A DNA stretch of 64,000 nucleotides from Arthrinium phaeospermum (lineage: Eukaryota; Ascomycota; Sordariomycetes; Amphisphaeriales; Apiosporaceae): the NCBI GenBank assembly GCA_006503535.1, contig QYRS01000008.1, positions 434,001 to 498,000 of the forward strand. The letters are read 5' to 3'. The notes beneath the pieces were generated by a model that was not told the origin of the DNA, ran no database searches, and saw only the letters and a list, made by a program, of their open reading frames with translations. Within the stretch, counting starts at the first letter, position 1. Each line of letters opens with the position of its first letter. Below are positions 47,012 through 59,700 of this stretch, one piece after another. A program made the position numbers and the translations under genes.

Positions 47012-47812
47012 CTACGCCGAGTTTGCTCTTGTGCTCAAAAGTGGTGGTGACGGTGCTGGTGTTGTCGTTCCGGCTGCCGCTGCTTGGGCTCTGGTGATAG
47101 CTTGTGACGTTGCCAAGGACTTGGGGCAGTCTGTCCTCCGCCTCTTTCCCTTCGGAGCCGGGCTCATTCTCGGCGTGTAAGTCACTGTTCTGGTAACGAC
47201 CTCTCTGATATGTCGTACGCTCCTCGCGTTGTTTGAGGTATGCTTGACGGCCTTGGAGTCCTGCGCATATCGTGACTTGAGCGCGGCCTCCCAGTCGAAC
47301 GGCGACCTGGTGGAGCGTGCACTGAATGGTGATCTTGCAGTTGCGCTCATGGGGGATTCCAGGGTGGACAACGCCGGCGAGGGAGGGACAAGCAAGCTGG
47401 GGAAAGACGTAGCACCAGTCGGCGGAGCTGACATGGGATGGGTAGGATACGGGCTGCTCGCCGGCGATTCGTGGTTGCCGCACTTGCACGAGCAGTCCGT
47501 CTGCTCGCTGCTGGCCGTTGAGGGCATGGAATCTACCGGGACGGTATCTTCTGCCTCGTCGTCTTCCTCGCTGGAGCTGCCGGGTCTTTTCTCGGGGATC
47601 ACGGGAGAAGTCACGGACATGGCCTTGAGGAAGTCCATGTAGGCCATGGGCGGGCTGATGGGAGTCTTGGTAGACTCCTCCTTGATAAAGTCGGGGACGG
47701 CGGATATTGGCGTCCTGGCGGACAGGGCAGACAGCTCTGAAGGGAAAGTGGCCGTGACGGGCGTCTTCAACTGCGCAAGCTTGGGCTTGCCTGTAGGCAT
47801 TTTGGCGGTCAT
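47012..47812 (-). CDS. Unrecognised 266-aa Ser/Pro-rich protein
   Basis: An intron-less open frame on the minus strand, MTAKMPTGKPKLAQLKTPVT and on. I do not recognise a named domain. It has many proline-directed S/T sites (KTPVT, RTPIS, KTPIS, ESPMS, RSPFS, RSPFD), an acidic cluster (SEEDDEAED, about 81-89) and a CSCKC cysteine cluster (107-111). A basic C-terminal block (about 172-226) contains FDWEAALKSRY, RTVTYTPRMSPAPKGKRRR and a likely nuclear signal. The S/TP density suggests a nuclear target of a CDK or MAP kinase, which is inference only. Sustained codon order and the patterned C-terminal block argue for a real gene; I have a vague memory of similar unnamed fungal proteins. An ATG four codons downstream is an alternative start. 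It stands alone in a 13-kb sparse region. Confidence 0.75.
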   Translation of the reverse strand: MTAKMPTGKPKLAQLKTPVTATFPSELSALSARTPISAVPDFIKEESTKTPISPPMAYMDFLKAMSVTSPVIPEKRPGSSSEEDDEAEDTVPVDSMPSTASSEQTDCSCKCGNHESPASSPYPTHPMSAPPTGATSFPSLLVPPSPALSTLESPMSATARSPFSARSTRSPFDWEAALKSRYAQDSKAVKHTSNNARSVRHIREVVTRTVTYTPRMSPAPKGKRRRTDCPKSLATSQAITRAQAAAAGTTTPAPSPPLLSTRANSA

Positions 47813-48610
47813 GTTGGCGAATAGGTGGTGACAAGTAAAGATTAGGTATGATGTAACAGGTTGCGTTTACCCACAGAGATCAAGTCAAGTAAATGACTCG
47901 GAAGGAGGGGACGGGCGGAAGGGAAGCCAAGAAGGGACGCCTACAAGCTGCACTGACAAAGTCACCGTGGGGGGAGGGAAACTTGTGTCGGCAGTTGTGA
48001 GAAGAGGGAGTAGCGTGAAAGATGGGAAGAGGAGTCTATGGAGTTATATTGTGTGATTTTGTCGCGGTCACTGCAGGTGCAGTAGGCGGTCGTGTGGTGC
48101 CTTGGGAGGGCCCGAAGTGCTTGACCTCTCGCGCCGGGGGAGAGGGAGGGGCGCGTGGGCTAGCTGGGGCTGGCAGACGCTGAGACGAAGGGCGCCAAAC
48201 GGGAAGGGCTACAGCTAATCCGTCGATGTGACGAATGCGCCCAGGTATGGGGGTGGTGACCTTCCGGGATTGTAAGGCTAGGTAGGAGCCAGGACGAGGG
48301 CCGGAGGCGAAGCCTGGTTGAGGAGGATCCCACTCAGCTTAGTCCGTGGTCCTTTAGTCGCGATGACCAGGGTATAACGTGTACTCGCCCACGATCCGAC
48401 TTGGTATATCGACGCACCAAGAGAGCAGTTCCCGCCTGCTTGCAGTAGAGCGGACCCGGAATGGAATACGTGGATAAGTAGGAAGAGCCGTAGAAAACCA
48501 CGATGAGGGGCCCTGGGAGAGAGTGTGTGGGCAGAGGGCCGGTGATTGGGCAACCAAGGCGGCAGCACTGCAGGAGACTACAGCGCGAAGTACAGATGGT
48601 AGGCAGGATG

Positions 48611-48646
48611 TAGCAGTAGCAGTAGCAGTAGCAGTAGCAGTAGCAG
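48611..48646. repeat. (TAGCAG)6 hexanucleotide repeat
   Basis: Six perfect units followed by CAGCAGTAG; located about 0.8 kb upstream of the 266-aa gene. Confidence 0.9.
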
Positions 48647-51600
48647 CAGCAGTAGTCTGTATGTAGGACTCTTTTGCAAAGTATTAGAAGTAGTAGTTGT
48701 TGTAAGCGTAGGCGTTCTCTGCTACAAACAGCGACCTTGGATGGAGGTCGACAGAAACGAAGGATGACTGGACCGAGGGATGTGTGCTGAGACTATGCTT
48801 TAGCGTGCATGCATATTGGGGGAAGAAGCAGGATACTTGGGACATACCTCGCGCAGTTCCAGCGGCTAGGAGAAGCAGAAGACCAAGCCTCAAGAAAAAT
48901 TTCCCTGAGATGTAGGTATGCGGCATACAAATGGGCAGAAAACGTTCAGAAGCTGGGCGACTGTCGCAGGCAAGAAAGAGGGCGACGGTGATTGGCTGCT
49001 GGATCCTGGCGGATGTTCCCTGTCGAGCACCACTACCTCCAGGGATTCGGGGGAAGCGCCTGCCTGTAAATTGGGTAGGGAGGTACCGGCAAGGTATCTG
49101 GAGTCCCTGTGTTCGGACTGGTGAACCGATGCACTAGACAGCACTAGGCCAGCACTAGAACACCACCCAGCAAAAGGCAGATGCCGCTGTCTGATTCGTT
49201 GGCGTTCCCGCACTCCACCTAAGGGGGGAAGGACGGCGCTACCGCTATTCTTAGCACTAATGTCCACAGCCCCTCGCCATTGGCCGTCGGCCATGCGAGT
49301 CGTCGGCAGGTAGGATCACTCCATCGCTCTTCCCACTTACCGGCAAAGTGATGTGTACGCACACACGTTACACAAGTTGGCGCTGACAGTCTTGAGTCGA
49401 CCGTCGATGGATTGATGCAAAAAGTCTCTTTGTCTTCTTGTCCCACGGACTTGAGCAAGCTAGGAAGCTGACCAGCTGAAGATCGTTGCAGTGGACTCAG
49501 CCGCAGAGACAGGATGATCCCAGAAATCGTGGGTGTTGGGCCTTAGCAAGGTCTGGAAGATTTGTTCGAGGTTTGACAGGAGGTGATGGGCTGGTATGAT
49601 TGGCCCGACGAGCTGGGTGACTCAGTATGCCAATCTGACTCAAAACAGGGAAGAAGGTATGAAGTATGTTAGGTAGTAAGAGGATGAGGCAACTTGATCT
49701 ATCTGATGATGGAACGAGGTTATACTCTTCTTCTCACAGCCAGCGGGGGCCGCCTTCATTTATGCAACTTTCTGTCAGCTCTGTTTTCGGTTTCAGCTTG
49801 AAGTTGAAGTTTATGAAACTCCCTCCCCCCAAAATCTATTTCCATATCCATATCCCCAATTGCTTCAGTCAGCGCGCGGCTCGGCCCCAGAGTAGATAGA
49901 CTTGGACGGGGTGGTGTTTTGCTTGGTTTGCAATTGGCCTACGGCACTGCCAGAGAGAGGCTGGCCGGCTTCGTCGTCGCTAGTATATTTCTTATTATTA
50001 GGTGCAGATGCGGGCCCATTTCCGGAGCCTGGCCCTATTTTCTATCCAAGATCGGGAGCGCGCGCCACTTGACACAAGAGATCGTGTCTTGGGGCGGTGC
50101 GATTTGTCGCTCCCGTTGGTCAAGACGGACTTGTAGCAATTGCCTGGGATGTTGGCCACGACTGCTCCGCCAAACAACGCTCGCCGCTTCCTACGTCCGA
50201 CACTCAGCGCCAACAACCTGCGCGGCTCCCCGGACTGCAAACATGGAGCTTGGAGCTTAGAGCTTGGATAGAGCCTGGGAGCGCCGGCCGGGCTCGAGGC
50301 CCCAGAATCCTATGTTACATACGAATAAAGAGAAGAAGAAAGAAAAAAAATAACTGCACACCGACTGCCACTGCCTGAGCCATGGCCCATTCATGGACGG
50401 CATTTCACGCCACGCCGGAGAGAGAAGACTTCGAGAATCTTGCCTCGCCAGCCGGTCGCATGCAACCAAGCAAGCCCCCCTTGCTCTTTCCCAATCTCAT
50501 TTGCTTGCTGCCCACCCCCTCGGTTCTTAAGCGCCATCTGCCTTGTTCGGATTCGCTGGCCCGCATGCCATCGAATCCTTCCAATTTCCAGCCTGCCATC
50601 AATTTGCGCTTAGTGCTCGATATGATTGCTCGATATGCCGCCATTCGCACCCCGGCAGGTGTCGCTTAGAGAAGCACCACGGCGCCGGCTGGCATCAAAA
50701 CATGGAATGCCATGTGGTCGCCGTCGTGGTGGTCAGACAAAGTCTCCGCAACTACCTTAGGTACCCTTGTTGGAAACCGACGATGACTGATCGCTGAATC
50801 ACTTGCAACATGGCATCCTGCAAGCGGTCAGTTCCAAATCCTTCAGGTAGACGCGGCCATCATATTGTGCAACCTCCAAGGGAGTCTAAATCTCCGCTAC
50901 CACGTCCTGCCCGCAGCTACAGCCGTAAGGAGGTATAACAGGCAAACAGGGATCGCCATTACCCCCCATGATGGCCCTGACAATGAGGGTGATAAGTGTA
51001 TCTACGATAAGACTCACCACTTACACTTCTGTTACGACGCTGCCGAGGTCTTCTCGGGATACAGCTCCCGCGTATTAGCCGCGTTGAATCAAAGTGTGTG
51101 TGGTTTGGAGGCTTGCGCAGTGTTTGCTAGATGATAGCAAGGGATACTGGTCCTTGGCAGCCGTGTTATTCGATGCTTTATTGTATCCTTCATATTCTCT
51201 TGGCTGGGTGCCCTCAACTCACCGAGTGCATTACACCTCGAATATCATGTACGAAGGCTCAGGGGCCCCTTGAAGCATGGCTGGCTGCACCTCCATCCTG
51301 GCTAATCCATGATTGCTACTGGGTGGTCGCCTAGTGCCATCACTAGTCACTCTTTGGAGGTGTGAGCTGCCTGAGAGGGAGACTGCACCGGCAGAGGGTT
51401 GTACGGCAGGATACAATGTTCCATGTATAGGGCCCTGCAGCTTCAGATGCGCCATCAAGCGCGCGGATGCTCGGCAAACATGTGTCATCAACTGTCGTTG
51501 CTGACCAAGGAGCGCGGAAGCCTGCATTGCTAACCGATTCCCAACCATACCATGGACTATGGGTGGATGGTGACATGGTCCCAGATGTTGGTCGAGATAC

Positions 51601-52862
51601 AGAACAAACATACCCCCCTACATGCTTAAGACTAGAGTGCATTATCCTGGAAAATCCCTCTGATAGACAGACACCTCTCCCCAACGATACGGTACAAGTG
51701 AAGATGCCCCCGGTGAGGTACTCACGACAACAAAGGTCTTGAATCTTGATGCCCTCGTCACGCAGATGACCTCGCATTAGTCTACGATACTGTGAGTGAC
51801 TTTGCAAGGGAGAGATCAACACACCAACTGCAAGATGCAACGCTGCTTTTGAGAATACGATGCTTGATGCATGCTCGTTGGATCAGACTCGGTGGAAGCG
51901 GCGTACGTTGCGCATCCAAAATCCCACTCGGCGTTCTGGTGCGCATCATCCTTCACAGATAGCGGTAGGCTGAACTCCGGGAGACTTTCTGCATCACAGA
52001 TGGCATGGCGATTATGGCCACAAAGGGGGTGATGTATGGCGAGTGGGTGGCCCCGTGTTGCATTTCTGTTTCCTCACTGATGTACCGTATCTGAACCCAC
52101 CGTCGACGCAGCGCTTCTGATGCCCAAAGGCTGTAGACGCTCAAGAGGACAAGTTACCTGGTGCAATGCTTTTCCTGTTTTCAACAGCATCGATGCGTCC
52201 TAGGCGAAACTGCGTCCCCTAGCCCGACGCACTCGAGAATTGATTACCGCACATTCCTATTTCTAACCCCCCTCACATACGGTCTCGTCTACTCGGAACA
52301 ACTTCTGGCTGAAACGCCTTGTCGGTATGCCTATACCTAATACCTCTAAATGCACACGTATGTCTGAAACCCAAGTTATACTAGGGATGTCTCGATGAGA
52401 TGCCTGTGTAGGCGAGATACTAGGCCCATATCACGGCACCGATCTCTCAGGAGGATGGCACCGTGCCTTTCAATCTTATATAATCCAGGGTGAATCTCCA
52501 ATTGGGTATTCTTTCTTGTAATTTAGGACTTATTCATTCCACTGTGGAAACATAACATTGCACAGGGTTTGGTTGAAAATGAGAATCCTATCGATTCAGG
52601 GGCACGTCTTGAGTAGGTATGAGGGCGCTATAAGCAGAAACACATGTATCGGTAGCATACTTGATTTACCATGCTTACCATATACCACTACTGCCACGCT
52701 GTCGCTTTCGTTTCATGGTCCTGGTATAAACAGTGTTAAGTATCAGCTAGACTAACGGACGATGAAGTGTTCGCTGAGGGCACCAGGCCAGCCTCGGTGG
52801 AGAAGCCAAACTGCAGCGTACTTGAAGTTACTCCGCGCAACGACACCCGAGATAACTAGATC

Positions 52863-53147
52863 TTACACTTCAGAGAAAATGTAAAATGTATGTATCGATT
52901 GCAGTCCTAGTAGTTCAATTTCTTTGATCGACAGGTCTCCGATCAGCGCGTGCGCCGGAACTTGTCTGCAGGGGCTGGCAGTGCTGACAGAAACACTTGA
53001 GCAGCATGAAGCAGAGCCGCAACGCCTATCCTTTTGACATACAATATCGAGGATTACGGAGCGATAGGCTGGTGCCATTGATCGGTGTTTCTTGATTAAG
53101 ATAGTCTGCAATGGTTGAAGTTCGCCTTCGGGATGTTCGTTCGACAT
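52863..53147 (-). CDS. Weak candidate small ORF, 94 aa, no family
   Basis: Opens MSNEHPEGELQPLQTILIKK and ends in IKEIELLGLQSIH followed by a short tail; five cysteines lie mid-protein. Charged residues are evenly spread and the start context (CAATAATG) is acceptable. There is no recognisable domain and no intron signal, and many frames of this size occur in the region by chance. Listed only because its composition is more protein-like than its neighbours. Confidence 0.15.
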   Translation of the reverse strand: MSNEHPEGELQPLQTILIKKHRSMAPAYRSVILDIVCQKDRRCGSASCCSSVSVSTASPCRQVPAHALIGDLSIKEIELLGLQSIHTFYIFSEV

Positions 53148-56100
53148 TATTGCTTCAATGTTTGGGGCTCCTCCATTGAGTGACGCTGCTTGGTGGCCAA
53201 GTTTTTGGGGGAAGTAAAAAGGGGCTTGAGGAGCGATCCTCCATCAGTCAAGAATGTGCCTTGTTTACCAGCGTAGTAGGTAGTCCTCATAGCCCGATTC
53301 TTTTAACTTGTCCGAGTCCTCGACCACGGCAGCCTGGGATACGTCATGCCCGACTATCAATGCATTGCCTTTTCACATATACCAAGAGTCATCATTGTTT
53401 CCACTGGCGAGTTGCCTGGGCTCGGAGACCTGTGCGCCGTAAGTGTGGTATATCAGTAGCTCGGTCGCCGGCCCCTTCAGAGAGAAGTAGTGTCTGGAAG
53501 CTTGGTGCGGAACAGGCGAACCCCGATGAGACTGGATATTTGCTGCTCGCTGCTCGATATTTGCGGTACTGGCTCTGATGCAGCGATGCTATCCTGAGCT
53601 AAAGGGTAGACTAGGCATAGAGACAAGGCGTGGCCTTGTCGCCGACACACACAGTACATCATATCACTTCCGCCGGAGGCTGCTGGTGTCAACGATCAAG
53701 ACCTCAATAGGTCTTACCTGCCAATGTGACAGCGCCGAGCCCTTGGGTGCAAGATACCAGGGGTTCAATGGCAAGTGTGGAGGTTGAATAATACCAGGCA
53801 AATCGTCAGTAACTCCCCATCTGCTCCTTGTTTACTGCAATTCTTGAGTTTCTCTCGGCAGGATAGGTGAGGTAAAAAAACCATGTGTCGGAGCCAAACT
53901 CGGCCTGGGAAAACCACCAGTCCATCATACATGCGATATCATTGACATCACGGGACAGTGATACGATTACAGGATCGTTTCAGGGGCGTCTCTCCCGCAT
54001 TATCGACACAGATCCGGCCCGGGGCCACGATGCCCGAGCCGACACTAGTCAGGCCGGGGCTTATCAAGCCTACAGATCTAGGACCCAGTGACTCCGAGGC
54101 GCCCTGCAAGCGAGCTAGACAGCGCAACACGGATCAGCGAGGACTCTGTCCATACAAACCATGCTGCTCGTTTTCCAAGCGCGGCACTACCAGAAGGGGG
54201 CCGTGTCCCGGGGTCACGTCTCTCGGGGCGCGTGAGGGACTCTGCCGTGCATTGAATCCAGAATGGCTCTCCAGTAAAATTTGGACGGGCTGTGCGTTGA
54301 CGAGTTAAGAGGCTCGGGTGCGCTCTCGATGCCATCGGATGCTACGCTCTGGGGGCACCCAAGCGAAAAGCCCGCCGAGTTCCAGGCTGGCGGTGAGTCC
54401 GGCTCTGGGGAGACAGTCGAGAGTGGTGATACATGATGCCATGGAGATGGTGGGGCCCGGTGGGGGAACATCCGGAGTGCCCATGACTGTCCCATGGGGT
54501 AGAGAAAATTGCATAGCAGATTTTGTCAATTTGTCATATATATTTCCTCGATCTCTGCCATGGGCGACTTTGCTCTAGAGACACGTCGATCCCCGCTCGT
54601 CATTGAGGCTGGGCATCGTTACTTGAATGAGTTGCCAGAAGCGTATTTCAGATAGTCTCAGATGCCTACTAACCATGCCAACTCACACTTCAAGACCCAG
54701 GATTTTGGGGGATAGTGACATGCTCGAAGCCCAAGTTCATAAACACGACACCCTTGAGGTGTTGTACATTTTCATGTAGCGTGCTGCCGAGTTTTTTCTG
54801 TCTCTTTACGAGGATACAAGTAGTGCGAGGTCTAGAACCCGCCATAGCGCGATATCCCTGACGATTCACGACCAAACAATTAGCTCGCACCCGCACTAGA
54901 CGAGCCCGTTGCCCATGTTACTCGCATAGGGCATGTACACAATGCGATGCAATGAGTTTTGGTGTACTGCCAGTGGAGTCTATCCGTTGTGGGTTTCGGA
55001 CGCAAGCTCCACAACCCGACCTGGTCGGAGTATGTTCCCTGCTCCCAAAAGTCGAGGATCGTGATCGCGATGCGCAACAACAGACAAGCCCATTCTGCCT
55101 CCTACTTCGGCTCCTGGGGCATACAGCTTAGACACCCAGCCAGCGAGCGCACATGCACCCGGGCGGGCTTCCGGTCTGCCCCTGCGTATCTTTCGGGACC
55201 AATTACTCGCTTCGAGTGCCAGGTTTGGAAGCTGGTTGTAAGAGGAATATATTTCGGTCAGGTCCACGAAGCACTAATAACATACACTTTGCTATACGTA
55301 CGGGATGCATGCGAAAGGGCGGTCATCGTCGGAAGCTGTGCCCGGCCGCATGTAGCTGAGTTTCGCGCCATGTGCTTTTTCCATTGGGCCAGGCACCAAA
55401 TCAAGTTTTTTTTCCCTTCTGGCACTGATATTCAGGAACACCCATGAGTCCCGGAGCTTGTCATCAAATAGTCCCCGGAGCTAGGTTATCTGTTCTGTAG
55501 CCCGTACTTAAGCTGGTAGAGCGCTACTTTGAGAGCTAAGCCATGATGGTGCGTGATCCGGCGGGCAAGCAGTGAGAATCTGCAGCCGCAGCTTCGGAAG
55601 CGTGACGTCACTATGGCGGGACAGCAGTTCCTCCCCCAAATTTGACATGGGGCGCTGAAACCCGACTCCAGACTGCCCCGCGTGGAGCTCTCTGGAGGAG
55701 TTTGGAGGGAGAGACGATTTTTCTAGGAAGAGCTATTAATTGCATTTGTACTGTACTTCTAAATACAGGTAGAGAATCGCTCGGGCGCCCAAGCAGTGCA
55801 CGTCAAAGCTGTAGCTACGTATCATATCAGTGATCGTTAGCCAGGTATATTCGACACGCAGGACTTTGCGAGCACCAAGCCATTCAATGTTGGGAAAAGA
55901 CAGGTAGGAAACGAGGGGACGAGGGGGAGAAGACGGTAGGAAAGTGGGAGAGTGGGACATGCCATTCAATGATAGCAAATGGGTGGATGAGGGCAGACTG
56001 CAACCACGCTGCCATGCATGCTAGCTCCAGCCATCTCACTTTTATCATTGGCTTCTTGCTGGGGATTTTGCTGCATTTTGACTGATCGCTGGGATCCATT

Positions 56101-56723
56101 CTCAGTAGGCTCAATCTCACGATAGCTCGTCGGACGATTATCTATTCTTTTTTAATAATAATATTCACCCCTCCGTGCTTGATTCTTGCTAGCGCTCCAA
56201 GCTAGAAACCGTTCCCAGTCGTGCTGGCCTGTTGCTTCCCACTTGCTTGGCTGCATATGTACGCACCTTGCTGTTGGACGGGGGGCTACCCAAAGTATCT
56301 CACCAGATAACTAGCTACATGTACAGATGAGGGTACCTGCCTCCCTCAGGCCAATAGCCAGTCTAACCTACTTTACTTCGAGACTTTACATAGGACGATT
56401 CCCATCCCGCCCTTTGCTCTTGAAATCCCACCACCGTCCTCCTGTAGCTCTCCCTCTCCCCCTTCCTACTTCTCTCTCTCTCGTCAAGTATCCTTACTCT
56501 CTACTCAATGGGCAATCGGCTATTCACTTGCCACGACACCTGCTCTAATTGAGCATATCACCTCGTACCTAGTCTCTTCTGTCTCACCTATATTCTCAGG
56601 TGGGAGGTACCGTCAACCTAATAAAATCTCATATCCCGCACTTACCTGCGCGACCTGTACTGCATCGTGGATGGTTCGCTAAGCCTACAGAAAGAGCTGG
56701 TGTAAGAGCATAGACCAGTCAAC

Positions 56724-59700
56724 ATGATCCCTCGGACCGTCACCTCGAACGAGGTCTACCTCCTCCCCCTCAAGGACAATGGCGCCCCCGATGTTCCCGG
56801 TGAATACATATATTTGGCCACGAGATCCACTGAGCCCATCACCGTGCGCTTCACCATCGAAGGAACCTCGTCGATATGTCGACAAGGAAGCCTATGGGTG
56901 AATATACCCGAGCATGGCTCGGAATTTCACCGGGATGCGTTCAGGGAATTCAAGTATGTGACTTTTGGCCCAGAATGAGCCGCGGACCAGAGGTGCTGAC
57001 TTTTCGCAGGCTTGTCCCCGACTTCAATCGAACCATTGAAATCTCCATTCCGATCTACGACGCCGGCGCGTTTGCCTTCTACGTGACCTACGCGGAGCTT
57101 CCCGACTTATGCGAGGATCTAGGGTCGGACAAGCTGACCAAGACCGAGAAGAAGAAGACGTCCCTCTACTACATCGATGTAGCCCCTCGACTGGCACTTG
57201 ATGGCAGGCCCTTGCCGCTACCTGCCCTCTCTATATTCTCGGTAATAAGCAAGTTCATGGGCAAATACCCCACGGATTGGGAGAGGCATCTCCGTGGGAT
57301 CAGCAACAGGGGCTACAACATGATACATTTCACCCCGCTACAAGTGCGCGGGAAGTCCAACTCCCCGTACAGTCTCTACGATCAGCTCGGCTGGGATCCC
57401 GACTGCTTCCCAAACGGGGAGGATGATGTGCAAAAGATGATCAGCAGTCTGGAAAAGAACCACTCGCTTCTAAGTCTGACAGATATCGTCCTCAACCACA
57501 CTGCCCACAACAGCCAGTGGCTAATGGAGCATCCCGAGGCCGGCTACAACCTCACCACTGCGCCATGGCTCGAGTCGGCCTATCTCCTTGATACAAAGCT
57601 CCTCGAGTTTGGCTCCAAGTTGGAGGAGCTCGGATATCCAACGGAATTTGCGTCTGTGGATGACCTCGTAAAAGTCATGGAAGGCGTCAAGAAGCATGTT
57701 ATTGCGGAGATTCGACTCTGGGAATACTATGCGATCGACGTGGAGCGTGACGTTGACGCCGCCGTTGAGTCCTGGGCTGCTGGCCAGGCCTCCGGCGATG
57801 TTGAAAACCTGAAACAGGCGAGCTTGAAAGATCAAGCAGCCTATCTCATCCAAAACGGATTGCTCGGCAACGACCGACTTGGCGAGCGATTCAGGAGACG
57901 AGTCGACCCCAAGTCGGCCGCGGCTATAGTCGATGTTTTATTTGGAAAGTATAGGGGCGAAGCAGATGAAGCAACTATCCGCTCCAAGCTGGTGGAGATT
58001 TTCGATGCTGTGAATGTGCCATTCTACGAAGAGTACAACAAGGAGCTGGCTGAAATACTTGACCAAGTGTTCAACCGTACCAAGTATATGCGCATTGACG
58101 ACCACGGTCCCAAATTGGGAGCAGTCACCGAAGAGAACCCGCTCATCGAGACGTATTTCACCCGATTGCCGCAGAACGACATGACGGCAAAGCACGATAA
58201 GAAAGACCTCGTTTTGGCCAACAACGGTTGGGTATGGGCCGGAAATGCGCTTGTTGACAACGCAGGACCCCAGTCACGCGTCTACCTTCGCCGTGAAGTT
58301 ATTGTCTGGGGCGACTGTGTCAAACTTCGCTATGGCAACGGACCACAGGACAGCCCCTGGCTCTGGGAGTTCATGACAAAGTACGCCCGCATGATGGCGA
58401 AGTATTTCGCTGGTTTCCGTATTGACAACTGCCATTCTACGCCCATCCATGTCGCGGAACACATTCTCGACGAAGCACGCCGAGTCAGGCCCAACCTATA
58501 CGTCGTGGCAGAGCTCTTCACTGGCAGTGAAGAGATGGACTACCTATTCGTCAAAAGATTAGGTATCAGCGCCCTGATCAGAGAAGCAATGCAGTCCTGG
58601 AGCACCGGGGAAATGAGCAGACTGGTTCACCGCCACGGCGGCCGCCCAATCGGAAGCTTCGAGGTGGATGAAATCACCAAGGGCAGCTCGCAGAACCCTG
58701 GCAGTCCACCCTTGAGCCCAGATGCAAGTGGCCTGGAACCGACTCGCGAGGTCATCAGGCGCATCAAGCCATCCCCAGTTCAAGCTCTCTTCATGGACTG
58801 CACACACGACAATGAAGTTCCGGCTCAAAAACGAGACGCCCGGGACACTCTACCCAACGCAGCCTTGGTCTGCATGTGCTCGAGCGCATCAGGCAGTGTG
58901 ATGGGATACGATGAGATATACCCGAAGCTGGTGGACCTGGTCAACGAAACACGGCAGTACACGTCGGAGTCATCAGACAAGGAGGTAAAGGTCGGAGGAG
59001 GTACCGGCGGCATTGGCGGAGTCAAGAAGTTGCTGAACCAGATCCACACTCTGATGGGCATGGACGGATACGACGAAACTCACATCCACCACGAGGACCA
59101 GTACATTACGGTGCACAGAGTTCACCCTCAATTCCGAAAGGGCTATTTCCTCATTGCCCACACGGCATACCCAGGCTATGGCAATGGAAACGGAGCTTTC
59201 AACCCCGTTCACCTGGGTGGCACCAAGGCTCGACACCTTGGAAGCTGGATGCTGGAGGTTGACCAGAGCGACGAGGCCAAGAAGGCTGCCAATGATGACA
59301 AGAAGTATCTTCGTGGTCTTCCCAGCCGCGTTGTCGATGTCCCTGGCATTCGAATGGAAGTCAAGAATGATGAGACCATCATCACTGTTCGCGACAAATT
59401 CCCGCCTGGTTCCATTGCCTTATTCGAAACCTGGATCCCATCAGCAGAGCACTCCGCTGGTTTAGATACATACGTGACTTCGGGAGGGACTACGGCCATG
59501 TCTGAGCTAGACGTGGTAGACCTGAACTTTTTGCTCTACAGGTGCGATGCGGAAGAGCGCGACGGCAGCGATGGGAAAGATGGTGTCTACGACATCCCCG
59601 GGCACGGCAAACTGGTCTATGCGGGTCTGCAAGGATGGTGGAGCATTCTCAAGGACATCATCAAGGACAACAACCTCGCCCACCCTCTTTGCCAAAACCT

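Larger units (their letters stand above)
47813..56723. other. Gene-poor divergent intergenic region (8.9 kb)
   Basis: Between the start codons of the minus-strand 266-aa gene and GDB1. Contents include a TAGCAG repeat (48611-48646) and scattered open frames under 170 codons. A weak 94-codon frame at 52863-53147 is listed separately. The 400 bp before GDB1 are pyrimidine-rich (CTCTCCCTCTCC) and likely form its promoter and leader. No convincing transposon, tRNA or rRNA was found. Confidence 0.55.

Noticed and set aside
55505..55560. tRNA-like A box (GGTAGAGCGC) near 55518
   Set aside because: No matching B box, no acceptor-stem pairing and no anticodon arm could be drawn.
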